This document shows, piece after piece, positions 15,951 through 29,172 of a stretch of 64,000 nucleotides of DNA. The stretch comes from Arthrobacter sp. NEB 688. GTDB lineage: Bacteria; Actinomycetota; Actinomycetes; Actinomycetales; Dermatophilaceae. Below the pieces are notes generated by a model. That model had not been told where the DNA came from. It worked only from the letters and a program-made list of their open reading frames with translations, and made no database searches. The stretch lies in NCBI RefSeq assembly GCF_013201035.1, contig NZ_CP053707.1:2914001-2978000 (forward strand). The letters are read 5' to 3'. The translations under genes were made by a program, and so were the position numbers. Numbering within the stretch: the stretch's first letter is position 1; the number at the start of each line of letters is the position of its first letter.

Positions 15951-17693
15951 GTGACCTCCGCGCTCCCCCGCCGCTCCGCTGCCCTGCAGGCCGTCCTCGG
16001 TGCCGCCACCGCCGTTGCCGACCCCTCCGCGCCCGCGAAGAAGGCGGCCGCCCGGGCGACCGCGCGCACGACGGCCCCGGCTCCCGTGCCGCCCCGCTCG
16101 ACCGCGCCGGCCGGCATCGTCGTGCCGAAGGCGCCGGCGGCCCGGTCCGTCGACGCCGCCTACGCGCCGCGGGCCGCCCTGGGTGGCACCACGCCGCCCG
16201 TTCCGGTCGCCCGTCCCCCGCGCTACAAGGCCGTCCGGCCCGTGGCGCCCCGCGCGGTGAGCGGTGGCACGACGAGCACCGCCGCGGCGCTGCTCCTGGC
16301 CCGCCGCGCGACCTGGGGAGCCACCCCGGAGGTCGTGGACGCGATCACCTCGATGGGGGCGAGCGCCTGGGTCGAGGCCCAGCTGGCGCCCAAGACCATC
16401 CCCGACCCGGTCGTCGACGACCTCGTCAAGACGCAGTTCCCCCGCCTCGCGTGGCAGACCTGGGAGGTCCACGACCGGTACTGGCCCGACCAGACCGGCG
16501 ACCTCGGCTACGACACCGTCGAGGCCTACCTCGCCCGGGCGATCTGGTCCAAGCGCCAGCTGCTCGAGGTGATGGTCGACTTCTGGAGCAACCACCTGGT
16601 CGTCACCGCCCCGTGGGGCGAGACCTGGGACTGCGTCCACCGCTTCCACGAGGACGTCGTCCGCAAGAACGCGCTCGGCCGCTACGCCGACATGCTCGTC
16701 GCGGCGGCGATGCACCCGGCGATGCTCGCGCAGCTCGACAACGAGTCCTCCTCCAAGCGCGCCCCCAACGAGAACTTCGGCCGTGAGCTCCTCGAGCTGC
16801 ACACCGTCGGCGTGACCGGGGGCTACGTCGAGTCCGACATCCGCACCTCGGCGCTCGTCCTCACCGGGATGTCGACCGAGTCCGAGTCGGGCGAGTACTT
16901 CTACCGCCACATCCGCCACCACACCGGCCAGGTCGGTCTCCTCGGCTGGTCGAGCGCGAACACCTCGGCCCGCGGCGAGGCCGTCGGCGTCTCCTACCTC
17001 CAGCACCTCGCGCGTCACCCGAGCACCGCCCGTCGGCTCGCGACCAAGCTCGCCGTCCGGTTCGTGTCCGACACCCCGCCGAGCACGCTCGTCGACACCC
17101 TCGCGCAGGTCTACCTGGCCAACGACACGGCCATCGCCCCCGTCCTGCGGGCGCTGTTCGCCTCGACCGAGTTCGCCGAGTCGGCCGGCCGCAAGACCAA
17201 GCGCCCCCTCGAGCGCATCGTCTCCGTCGCGCGGGCCCTCGGGGTGCGCCCCGGGGCCGACACGCGGGACTGGCTGGGCGACCTGTCCTGGTACAGCCGG
17301 GTCGCCGGTCAGGCCCCCCTCGCCTGGCCCGCGCCGAACGGCTACCCCGACGTCGCCGCCGCCTGGGCGGGGGCCGGTGCCACGCTCGCCGGCTGGAACT
17401 TCGCGATGCACCAGGGGTGGTCCGCGACCGACACGACCGAGAAGCGGGTCACCTACCCGGCGCTGCGCGGCCTCCTGCCCACCACGCTGCCGTCCACGCA
17501 CGGCGCCGCGGTCGACGCCCTCGCGACGCGCCTGCTCTCGGCCCCGCTGTCCGCGGCCAAGCGGGACGCCGTCTGCGCCTTCGTGGGCAAGACCGCGGCC
17601 ACGCCGCTGAAGTCCACCGACTCCCTCGTCGGCTGGCGCCTGCCCTACGTCGTGGCCCTCGTGCTCGACACCCCCGAGTTCGCGACCCGCTGA
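15951..17693 (+). CDS. DUF1800 domain protein
   Basis: The 580-residue product has an Ala/Pro/Thr-rich N-terminal 100 residues, then a DUF1800 domain with the marks LLARRATWGATPEVV, DFWSNHLVV, NENFGRELLELHTVGV and RHPSTARRLATKLAVRFV. The family is found across bacteria, nearly always beside a DUF1501 gene, and its biochemical role is unknown. A clear signal peptide is not visible (only a weak hydrophobic run near residues 10-23). The GTG start overlaps the TGA of a three-codon ORF (ATG-GAG-GAG-TGA, 15943-15954) that contains the only Shine-Dalgarno-like sequence, so re-initiation is possible. No closer alternative start exists in frame. Confidence 0.85.
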   Translation: MTSALPRRSAALQAVLGAATAVADPSAPAKKAAARATARTTAPAPVPPRSTAPAGIVVPKAPAARSVDAAYAPRAALGGTTPPVPVARPPRYKAVRPVAPRAVSGGTTSTAAALLLARRATWGATPEVVDAITSMGASAWVEAQLAPKTIPDPVVDDLVKTQFPRLAWQTWEVHDRYWPDQTGDLGYDTVEAYLARAIWSKRQLLEVMVDFWSNHLVVTAPWGETWDCVHRFHEDVVRKNALGRYADMLVAAAMHPAMLAQLDNESSSKRAPNENFGRELLELHTVGVTGGYVESDIRTSALVLTGMSTESESGEYFYRHIRHHTGQVGLLGWSSANTSARGEAVGVSYLQHLARHPSTARRLATKLAVRFVSDTPPSTLVDTLAQVYLANDTAIAPVLRALFASTEFAESAGRKTKRPLERIVSVARALGVRPGADTRDWLGDLSWYSRVAGQAPLAWPAPNGYPDVAAAWAGAGATLAGWNFAMHQGWSATDTTEKRVTYPALRGLLPTTLPSTHGAAVDALATRLLSAPLSAAKRDAVCAFVGKTAATPLKSTDSLVGWRLPYVVALVLDTPEFATR

Positions 17694-17703
17694 GGAGCCC
17701 CCG

Positions 17704-18996
17704 ATGACCGCCACCACCACCTGCGGCTGCCCCGAGGGCGTCGCCGCCATGGCCCCCAGCCGCCGCGCGCTCCTGGCCGGCGCCTCCGCCCTCGGCGCCG
17801 CCGGCGCCACCCTCGCGCTCGCCGGCCCCGCCGAGGCGATGACCCGGCTCACCTTCGCCGACGCCGGCTACACCGGCGACACCCTCGTCGTGCTCTCGTT
17901 CCGCGGCGGTATCGACGGCCTGTCCGTCGTCGCCCCCGTCGGGGACCCCTCCTACTACACCGCCCGCCCCTCCATCGCGATCCCCCAGTCGCGCGGCCTC
18001 AAGCTCGACGCCCGCTTCGCGCTGCACCCCGCCCTGGCGCCCCTGCTGCCCCTCTACACCTCCGGCAAGCTCGCCGTCGTCCACGCCGTCGGCCAGCCCA
18101 ACCCCACCCGCTCCCACTTCACCGACATGGACGAGATGGAGCGCGCCGCCCCCGGCTCCTCCCTGCGCACCGGCTGGCTCGACCGCATGGTCGGCGCCAC
18201 CGCCACCCCCGGCCCCTTCGCCGGGACGACGATGGGCTCGACCACCGCGCCGCGCTCCTTCCTCGGCGACCTCACGGCCGACCTCGCGATGCGCTCGGTC
18301 GACTCCTTCACCCTGAGCGGTGCGTGGGACGCGGCGGAGACCACGCGCTGGACGACCGCGCTGCGCGCGCTGCACGAGGGACCCGCCGACCAGGTGACGA
18401 CCCCGGCCCGCACGGCCCTGGACGCCCTCTCGACCGCGGCGACCCTGCAGACTGCCGGCTACACCCCGGCCAACGGCGCGGTCTACCCCAACGGCGGGCT
18501 GGCCGACGCGCTCAAGGACACCGCCCGCCTGGTCAAGGCCGGCGTGGGCCTGCGCGCCGTGAGCATCGACTCCGGCAACTGGGACATGCACACCGACCTC
18601 GGCTCCAGCACCGGCGGGTGGATGTTCTCCCAGCTGAGCGAGGTCGGCAAGGCCCTCGCCGCGTTCATGACCGACCTCGGCGCCGCGGCCGACCGCGTCA
18701 CCCTCGTGACGATGTCCGAGTTCGGCCGACGCGTCACCGAGAACGGCTCCGGCGGCGTCGACCACGGCTACGGCAACTTCAGCTTCGTCCTCGGCGGCGG
18801 CGTCAACGGCGGCAGCGTCTACGGCACCTGGCCCGGCCTCGCGCCCGACCAGACCCAGGCCGGTGACCTCAAGGCCACGACCGACTACCGCAGCGTCCTC
18901 GCCGAGGTCCTCGAGAAGCGGTGCCGCCTCACGGCCTCGACGGTGCTCCCCGGCGCGCCGACGACGCGGCTCGGCCTGCTCAAGCAGAAGGCCTGA
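17704..18996 (+). CDS. DUF1501 protein with Tat signal (sulfatase-like fold)
   Basis: The 430-residue protein carries a Tat signal near the N-terminus (SRRALLAGASALGAAGATLALA, cut near AEAMT). The mature part has LVVLSFRGGIDGLSVVAP, HFTDMDEMERA, DSGNWDMHTDLG, MSEFGRRVTENGSGGVDHG and a C-terminal TDYRSVLAEVLE, all typical of DUF1501, which shares the alkaline-phosphatase/sulfatase fold. It lies 10 nt downstream of the DUF1800 stop codon, with GAGGAG before the ATG, so the two form an operon. It should act outside the membrane; the substrate is unknown. Confidence 0.88.
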   Translation: MTATTTCGCPEGVAAMAPSRRALLAGASALGAAGATLALAGPAEAMTRLTFADAGYTGDTLVVLSFRGGIDGLSVVAPVGDPSYYTARPSIAIPQSRGLKLDARFALHPALAPLLPLYTSGKLAVVHAVGQPNPTRSHFTDMDEMERAAPGSSLRTGWLDRMVGATATPGPFAGTTMGSTTAPRSFLGDLTADLAMRSVDSFTLSGAWDAAETTRWTTALRALHEGPADQVTTPARTALDALSTAATLQTAGYTPANGAVYPNGGLADALKDTARLVKAGVGLRAVSIDSGNWDMHTDLGSSTGGWMFSQLSEVGKALAAFMTDLGAAADRVTLVTMSEFGRRVTENGSGGVDHGYGNFSFVLGGGVNGGSVYGTWPGLAPDQTQAGDLKATTDYRSVLAEVLEKRCRLTASTVLPGAPTTRLGLLKQKA

Positions 18997-19024
18997 GCGA
19001 CAGGCCCCGCCCGTCGGCCGCGCG

Positions 19025-19585
19025 TCAGGCGGAGCGGGTCGAGAACGCGCGCTGGCGCAGGCTGCGGCGGCGGCGGGTCAGCTCGAGGCCGGTGTCGGCC
19101 GTCTCGGGCGCGATCCGCCGGCGCAGGGTGCCCGTCGCGACGACGCGCCGGGTGACGGTCGAGCCGAAGCCGAGCCGCGCGAAGAACCGGTTGGCCTCGC
19201 GGCTGGTCGTCGGGACGTTCGAGACGACCTGCTCGCAGCCGGCGCGCTCGGCGGCCGCGAGGACCGCTCCCAGCAGCTGCTTGGCCACGCCGTGCCGGCG
19301 GGCGTCCGGGGTGACCCAGAGCTGCTCGATGGCGACCTCGGGGCTCGGCGCGAGGCCGAAGGGGTTGTCGGTCGTGATGACGTAGCCGGCCGGCTCGCCC
19401 TCGAGGTGGGCCAGGAAGGCCTGCACCCCGGGCCGCTGGAGGGCGCCCGAGAGGCGGCCGTCGGAGATGGCCCGGGCGCAGACCTCGGGGCTCGTGCCGG
19501 CGTCGACCTTCGCCTCGCGCCAGAGGGCGGTGAGGGCCTCGAGGTCACCCTCGACGAGAGCCACCTCGACGGGTCGTCGCGCCAC
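19025..19585 (-). CDS. GNAT family N-acetyltransferase
   Basis: The 186-residue protein has the acetyl-CoA loop in EQLWVTPDARRHGVAKQLLG and the later NRFFARLGFGSTVTRRVV strand of GNAT enzymes. The GTG at 19585 is chosen because AGGAGG lies 6 nt upstream; the longer frame to 19834 runs through a terminator region and into pdtaR. The substrate is unknown. A basic C-terminal tail (RRRRSLRQRA) is unusual and could be an interaction or membrane-surface segment. Confidence 0.85.
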   Translation of the reverse strand: MARRPVEVALVEGDLEALTALWREAKVDAGTSPEVCARAISDGRLSGALQRPGVQAFLAHLEGEPAGYVITTDNPFGLAPSPEVAIEQLWVTPDARRHGVAKQLLGAVLAAAERAGCEQVVSNVPTTSREANRFFARLGFGSTVTRRVVATGTLRRRIAPETADTGLELTRRRRSLRQRAFSTRSA

Positions 19586-19669
19586 GTTCGCCTCCTGTCC
19601 GACGGTGGTCCCGGGGAGGGAACCGCACCGACACCGGACACTATGCCCCCGTGGCCGCCGGAGGGAAGT

Positions 19670-19748
19670 CCGGTTGGCCGCAACCGGTCCGAACGGACCC
19701 GTCGGGCCGACGGATCCGGGGTGGGACCGCTCCCACCCCACGGATCCG
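19670..19748 (-). terminator. hairpin array behind pdtaR
   Basis: Three inverted repeats follow each other: CCGGTTG/CAACCGG (19670-19687), GGTCC/GGACC (19686-19699) and GGGGTGGGA/TCCCACCCC (19718-19739). The last is extended outward by CGGATCC on both sides to 19711 and 19748 with a 2-nt bulge. It lies directly after the pdtaR stop codon and is the likely end of the tRNA-Leu/pdtaR transcript. Confidence 0.55.
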
Positions 19749-19749
19749 G

Positions 19750-20343
19750 TCAGCTCTTCTCCATGCCGGCGACGACGGCGTCGGCGACCTCGCGCATGCC
19801 CATGCGCCGGTCCATGGCGGTCTTCTGGATCCACCGGAAGGCGTCGGCCTCGGTGATCTTCAGCTTGGCCATGAGGACGCCCTTGGCGCGGTCGACGGCC
19901 TTGCGGGTCTCGAGCCGCTCCCCGAGGTCGGCCACCTCGGCCTCGAGCTCCTTGAGCTCGCTCCAGCGCGAGAGGGCGATGTCGAGGGCCGGGGTCACGT
20001 CGCTCGCCGTGAACGGCTTGACGACGTAGGCCATCACCCCGGCGTCGCGGGCCCGCTCGACGAGCTCGCGCTGGCTGAACGCCGTGAGCATGACGACCGG
20101 GCAGATGCGCTCGGCCCCGATCGTCTCGGCGGCGGTCAGGCCGTCCATCACGGGCATCTTGACGTCCATGATGACGATGTCCGGGGTCAGGGAGCGGGCC
20201 ATCTCGACGGCCTGCTCGCCGTCGCCGGCCTGGCCGACGACGTCGTAGCCGGCCTCACGGAGCATCTCCGCGAGGTCCAGACGGATGATGGCCTCGTCCT
20301 CGGCGACGAGGACGCGCTTGGCGGTGGCTGCACTCTGGGTCAT
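19750..20343 (-). CDS. pdtaR: ANTAR-domain response regulator, PdtaR-like
   Basis: The 197-residue protein has a receiver domain ([18 protein letters not shown], with the acidic pair; phospho-accepting Asp in [19 protein letters not shown]) and a C-terminal ANTAR RNA-binding helix bundle ([41 protein letters not shown]). Proteins of this type act as antiterminators, binding twin hexaloop RNAs when phosphorylated, in mycobacteria by the kinase PdtaS. No PdtaS gene is in this window. The ATG lies one base after the 3' end of tRNA-Leu, so tRNA processing would leave almost no leader. Upstream readings of the frame run through the tRNA and are not coding. Confidence 0.93.
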   Translation of the reverse strand: MTQSAATAKRVLVAEDEAIIRLDLAEMLREAGYDVVGQAGDGEQAVEMARSLTPDIVIMDVKMPVMDGLTAAETIGAERICPVVMLTAFSQRELVERARDAGVMAYVVKPFTASDVTPALDIALSRWSELKELEAEVADLGERLETRKAVDRAKGVLMAKLKITEADAFRWIQKTAMDRRMGMREVADAVVAGMEKS

Positions 20344-20344
20344 G

Positions 20345-20427
20345 TGCCGGGAGCGGGACTCGAACCCGCACGCCCTCGCGGGCAGCGGATTTTGAGTCCG
20401 CCGTGTCTGCCGTTCCACCACCCCGGC
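20345..20427 (-). tRNA. tRNA-Leu (anticodon CAA)
   Basis: The minus strand folds as a class II tRNA: acceptor GCCGGGG (20427-20421) pairs with TCCCGGC (20352-20346) with one G-U pair, discriminator A at 20345, and T-arm GCGGGTTCGAGTCCCGC. The anticodon loop CTCAAAA gives CAA, and the extra arm is long (CCCGCGAGGGC), as in tRNA-Leu. CCA is not encoded. It reads codon UUG, which is rare in a genome of this composition. Confidence 0.95.
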
Positions 20428-20439
20428 CGGGGCGTGGAC

Positions 20440-20445
20440 AGCATA
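20440..20445 (-). promoter_or_regulatory. -10 element (TATGCT) of tRNA-Leu/pdtaR
   Basis: TATGCT on the minus strand lies 12 nt before the mature 5' end of the tRNA, so the transcript would start about 6 nt upstream of the tRNA. No good -35 was found. Confidence 0.45.
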
Positions 20446-20466
20446 TCGAGGGCCACCGTGCCGGCC

Positions 20467-21930
20467 TCAGGCGTGTCCGTGCTTCGCGGCCTCGACGTAG
20501 GCCGGGGCGACCCGGTTCTTCGCGTCGCCGACCTTGTGGACGCGCAGGGCGTTCGTCGAGCCGGGGATGCCGGGGGGCGAGCCGGCGACGATGACCACCT
20601 GGTCGCCCTCCTGGACCCGCCCGAGCCCGAGGAGCACCTCGTCGACCTGCATCGCCATCTCGTCGGTGTGGCGGACGCCGCCGACGAGGAAGGTCTCGAC
20701 GCCCCAGGTGAGCGCCAGCTGGCTGCGCGTCGACTGGTTGGGCGTGAAGGCGAGCATCGGGATGCGCGGGCGCACGCGCGACAGGCGCCGCGAGGAGTCG
20801 CCGCCCTCGGTGAAGGTGATGAGGTACTTGACCCCGAGCAGCTCGCCGATCTCGGCCGCCGCGGCCGTCACCGCGCCGCCCTTGGAGTTCGGGCGGGTAC
20901 CGAGCGGGCGGATGCGGTGCAGGCCGTGGGTCTCGGTGTTCTCGATGATGCGGGCCATCGTGCGCACGGCCGCGAACGGGTTCTTGCCGACGCTCGTCTC
21001 GCCGGAGAGCATGAGCGCGTCGGCGCCGTCGAGGACCGCGTTGGCGGCGTCCGAGGCCTCCGCGCGGGTCGGGCGGCTGTTCTCGATCATCGACTCCAGC
21101 ACCTGGGTCGCGACGATGACCGGCTTGGCCCGGCGGCGCGCGATCTCGCAGGCGCGCTTCTGGACCAGCGGGACCTGCTCGAGCGGCATCTCGACGCCGA
21201 GGTCGCCGCGGGCGACCATGACGCCGTCGAAGGCGCGGATGATCTCGTCGAGGTTCTCGACGGCCTGCGGCTTCTCGATCTTGGCGATGACCGGCAGCCG
21301 GTGGCCCTCCTCGTCCATGATCTCGTGGACGCGGCGGATGTCGTCGGCGCTGCGCACGAAGGACAGCGCGATCATGTCGGCACCGACCCGCAGGCCCCAG
21401 CGCAGGTCGTCCTCGTCCTTCTCGGACAGGGCCGGCACCGAGACGGCGACGCCGGGCAGGTTGATGCCCTTGTTGTTGCTCAGCGGCCCGCCCTCGAGGA
21501 CCTGGCAGACGACGTCGGTCTCGGTGACGTCCGTCGCGATGAGCGCGATCTTGCCGTCGTCGATGAGGATGCGGTCGCCGGCGTGGACGTCGCCGGGCAG
21601 ACCCGAGTAGGTGGTGCCGACCTCGGTGACGTCGCCCGGGACGTCGCGCGTCGTGATCGTGAAGGTCGCGCCGTTCTGCAGGACCACCGGCCCGTCGGCG
21701 AAGCGCGCCGTGCGGATCTTGGGGCCCTGGAGGTCGACGAGGACCCCGACCGCGCGGCCGACGGCGTCGCTCGCGCGACGCACGTCGAGGTAGACCTGCT
21801 CGTGGTCGGCGTGCACGCCGTGGCTGAGGTTGAGGCGGGCGACGTCCATCCCGGCCCGGACGAGCTCTCGCAGGTTCTCGGCGCTCGAGGTGGCGGGGCC
21901 GAGGGTGCAGACGATCTTCGCGCGACGCAT
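20467..21930 (-). CDS. pyk: pyruvate kinase
   Basis: The 487-residue enzyme catalyses the last ATP-yielding step of glycolysis, PEP plus ADP to pyruvate. Visible signatures are [15 protein letters not shown] at the N-terminus, [18 protein letters not shown], the active-site segment [13 protein letters not shown] with the catalytic Lys, and [12 protein letters not shown]. The C-terminal allosteric domain is present ([18 protein letters not shown]). It is a normal bacterial length. It is the only gene between the tRNA promoter and the hairpins behind gltD, and is transcribed leftward like its neighbours. Confidence 0.97.
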   Translation of the reverse strand: MRRAKIVCTLGPATSSAENLRELVRAGMDVARLNLSHGVHADHEQVYLDVRRASDAVGRAVGVLVDLQGPKIRTARFADGPVVLQNGATFTITTRDVPGDVTEVGTTYSGLPGDVHAGDRILIDDGKIALIATDVTETDVVCQVLEGGPLSNNKGINLPGVAVSVPALSEKDEDDLRWGLRVGADMIALSFVRSADDIRRVHEIMDEEGHRLPVIAKIEKPQAVENLDEIIRAFDGVMVARGDLGVEMPLEQVPLVQKRACEIARRRAKPVIVATQVLESMIENSRPTRAEASDAANAVLDGADALMLSGETSVGKNPFAAVRTMARIIENTETHGLHRIRPLGTRPNSKGGAVTAAAAEIGELLGVKYLITFTEGGDSSRRLSRVRPRIPMLAFTPNQSTRSQLALTWGVETFLVGGVRHTDEMAMQVDEVLLGLGRVQEGDQVVIVAGSPPGIPGSTNALRVHKVGDAKNRVAPAYVEAAKHGHA

Positions 21931-22027
21931 GGGACCGAGCCTATCGGTGCAACCGCTTCCATCGTGACGCGGGCCACATCGCGGGCGCCCCCCCGCCGAA
22001 CCCCACCCGCCCCACGGGCCTCCACCT

Positions 22028-22085
22028 CTCGGGGTGACCCCGAGACGTCCACGAGACCCCGGCTCGGGGCCGGGGTCTCGTGGAC
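22028..22085 (-). terminator. double hairpin behind gltD
   Basis: A perfect 17-bp stem with a 5-nt loop (22047-22063 / 22069-22085, GTCCACGAGACCCCGGC and its complement) is followed in the leftward direction by a 7-bp stem CTCGGGG/CCCCGAG (22028-22044). It lies 30 nt after the gltD stop codon and upstream of pyk, and is a strong candidate for gltBD termination. Confidence 0.65.
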
Positions 22086-22116
22086 GACGCCCCGTGCCGG
22101 GCGCCGGACGGGTCGC

Positions 22117-23569
22117 TCAGGCCATGAGCGGGCGGTCGGTCGGGGCGACCGGCCGCGGCAGGCGCGAGGGCTTGCCCATGAGCCAGGCGTCGACCTCGTG
22201 GGCGACCGAGCGCCCCTCGGCGATGGCCCAGACGATGAGCGACTGACCGCGCCCGGCGTCGCCGGCGACGAAGACGCCCGGCACCGAGGACATGAAGTGG
22301 GGGTCGCGCGCGACGTTGCTGCGCTCGTCCTTGTCGACCCCGAGCTGCTCGAGCAGGCCGCCCGGCTGCGGGCCGACGAAGCCCATCGCGAGCAGGACGA
22401 GCTGCGCCGGGATCTCGCGCTCGGAGCCCTCGACCTTCTCGAAGCCCTGCTCGCCCATCCGGACCTCGTGCAGGCGCAGCGCGCGCACCCGGCCCTCGTC
22501 GTCGCCGACGACCTCGCTCGTCGTCGTGGCGTACACCCGCTCGCCGCCCTCCTCGTGCGCCGAGGCGACGCGGAAGAGCATCGGGTAGGTCGGCCACGGG
22601 TGCGCGCCGGCGCGCTCGATGCCGGGCTGCGGCATGATCTCGAGGCTCGTCACCGAGCGGGCGCCCTGGCGGTGGGCGGTACCGATGCAGTCGGCGCCGG
22701 TGTCGCCGCCACCGATGACGACGACGTCCTTGCCGGTGGCCGTCACCTGGCCCTCGACGCTCTGCCCGAGGGCGACCCGGTTGGCCGGCGGCAGGAAGTC
22801 CATCGCCTGGACGACCCCGTCGAGCTCGCGCCCCGGCACCGGCAGGTCGCGCGGCACGGTCGAGCCGATCGCGACGACGACCGCGTCGAACCGCTTGCGC
22901 AGGTCGGCGCCGGTCAGGTCGCCGCCGACGTCGACGCCGGTGCGGAAGCGGGTGCCCTCGGACTTCATCTGGGCGATGCGGCGGTCGAGGACGGCCTTCT
23001 CCATCTTGAACTCGGGGATGCCGTACCGCAGGAGGCCACCGGGCTGGTCGGCCCGCTCGTAGACGGCGACCGTGTGCCCGGCGCGGGTCAGCTGCTGCGC
23101 CGTGGCGAGGCCGGCGGGGCCGGAGCCGACGACGGCGACGGTCTTGCCGGACAGGCGCTCCGGCGAGACCGGCAGGATCGTGCCGTTCTCGAAGGCACGG
23201 TCGACGATCGTCACCTCGACCTGCTTGATGGTGACGGCCGGCTGGTTGATGCCGAGGACGCACGCGGACTCGCACGGCGCCGGGCACAGGCGCCCGGTGA
23301 ACTCGGGGAAGTTGTTCGTGGCGTGCAGGCGCTCGATGGCCTCGCGCCACTCCCCCTTCCACGCGAGGTCGTTCCACTCGGGGATGAGGTTGCCCAGCGG
23401 ACAGCCGCTGTGGCAGAACGGGATCCCGCAGTCCATGCAGCGACCGGCCTGGCGCTGCAGCTCCGGGGCCGCCTGCGCCTCGTAGACCTCCTTCCAGTCC
23501 CGGATGCGCACCGGGACCGGACGGCGGCGGGGCAGCTCGCGCTCGCGCGTCTTGAGAAAACCCTGGGGG

Positions 23570-23577
<8 letters not shown>
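22117..23577 (-). CDS. gltD: glutamate synthase (NADPH) small subunit
   Basis: The 486-residue subunit passes electrons from NADPH to GltB. The N-terminus holds two Cys clusters for Fe-S centres ([23 protein letters not shown]). These are followed by an FAD Rossmann motif ([15 protein letters not shown]) and an NADPH motif ([14 protein letters not shown]), and the end has [17 protein letters not shown]. The GTG at 23577 overlaps the end of gltB by 8 bases and has GGAGG 6 nt upstream, within gltB. A longer frame to 23742 lies inside gltB and is not the start. It ends at a double hairpin. Confidence 0.96.
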
Positions 23578-28111
<4,534 letters not shown>

Positions 28112-28200
28112 GTCGCATCACCGTCCTCGGGGGTCGAGGGCCCCTGGCGGGGACCGGGCACGGCAAGGTCAGGCGCGGACGTCTCTGGCCACGTGCCGGA

Positions 28201-28231
28201 ATGCTATCCCCGGCCCCCCGTGTCTTGCCAT
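28201..28231 (-). promoter_or_regulatory. weak candidate promoter for gltBD
   Basis: On the minus strand TAGCAT (28206-28201) could be a -10, with ATGGCA (28231-28226) 19 nt further upstream as a poor -35. This would give a leader of about 80 nt before gltB. It is included because gltB is separated from lgt by 130 nt and probably has its own promoter. Confidence 0.3.
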
Positions 28232-28241
28232 TCGAGCGGTG

Positions 28242-29141
28242 CTATCCCACATCCTGGGACTCGGAGCGCTCGGTCGTGGACGGGCCGGCGACGACCGGCT
28301 CGTCCTGTGCGGCCGGCTCCCGACGGGCCCGGCGACCGGTGTGCCACACGATCCAGACCCCGAGGAGGAAGACGACGATGCTCGTCCAGACGTTGAGGCG
28401 CTGGCCGAGGATCAGCTCGGCCTCGTCGGTGCGCATCTTCTCGACGACGATGCGCCCGATCGGGTAGCCGGCGACGTAGAGGCCGAGCAGCTGCCCCGGC
28501 GCGAGGCGGCGGCGCCGCTCGAGCGCGAGCAGGCCGAAGCCGAGGACGACGAGGAAGATCGACTCGTAGAGGAACGTCGGGTGGTAGACCCCCGCGACGA
28601 CCGCGTCGCCCGACGCGTCGGTGACCGCCCGACCGGCCGACTGGTCCCACTGGTGGACCGTCAGGCCCCACGGGAGGGTCGTCGGGCCGCCGTGGAGCTC
28701 GTTGTTGAACCAGTTGCCCCACCGGCCGATGGCCTGGGCGAACGCCACCCCGGGCACGGCCGCGTCGGCGAACGTGAGGAACGGGACCCCGGCCCGGCGG
28801 CAGCCGATCCAGACGCCGACCGCGCCGAGGGCGATGGCGCCCCAGATGCCGAGGCCGCCGTTCCAGATCTTCAGCGCGTCGACGAGGTGCCCGCCCTCCC
28901 CGAAGTACGGGCCGGGCGTGGTCACGACGTGGTAGAGCCGGCCACCGATGATGCCGAGGATGACCGCGTACGCGGAGACGTCGAGCGCGACGGCGGAGTC
29001 GACCCCGCGGGCGGCCAGGCGCCGGCCGGTCAGCCAGACGGCGAGGACGATGCCGGCGAGGATGCACAGGGCGTAGGCCCGGATGGTGAGGGGCCCGAGG
29101 TCGAACGCCGCGACCGTCGGGCTCGGCAGGTAGGTCGTCAC
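28242..29141 (-). CDS. lgt: prolipoprotein diacylglyceryl transferase
   Basis: The 299-residue, seven-helix membrane enzyme transfers diacylglyceryl from phosphatidylglycerol to the lipobox Cys of prolipoproteins. It shows the Lgt signature AIGRWGNWFNNELHGGPT, the GGRLYHVV motif and a late HPTFLYES segment with an essential-looking His and Tyr. The GTG start lies 31 nt after the dsbA-like gene, so it may be the last gene of the trp-mauE-dsbA transcript. The final 30 residues are hydrophilic and cytoplasmic. Confidence 0.96.
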   Translation of the reverse strand: MTTYLPSPTVAAFDLGPLTIRAYALCILAGIVLAVWLTGRRLAARGVDSAVALDVSAYAVILGIIGGRLYHVVTTPGPYFGEGGHLVDALKIWNGGLGIWGAIALGAVGVWIGCRRAGVPFLTFADAAVPGVAFAQAIGRWGNWFNNELHGGPTTLPWGLTVHQWDQSAGRAVTDASGDAVVAGVYHPTFLYESIFLVVLGFGLLALERRRRLAPGQLLGLYVAGYPIGRIVVEKMRTDEAELILGQRLNVWTSIVVFLLGVWIVWHTGRRARREPAAQDEPVVAGPSTTERSESQDVG

Positions 29142-29172
29142 GCGCGACGACCTGCCTGCCGGTGCGCCGGGG

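Noticed and set aside
12656-16786. A 1376-residue plus-strand frame across polA and the thioesterase gene
   Set aside because: It is antisense to polA and out of frame with the thioesterase and DUF1800 genes; no ribosome site or domain was seen.
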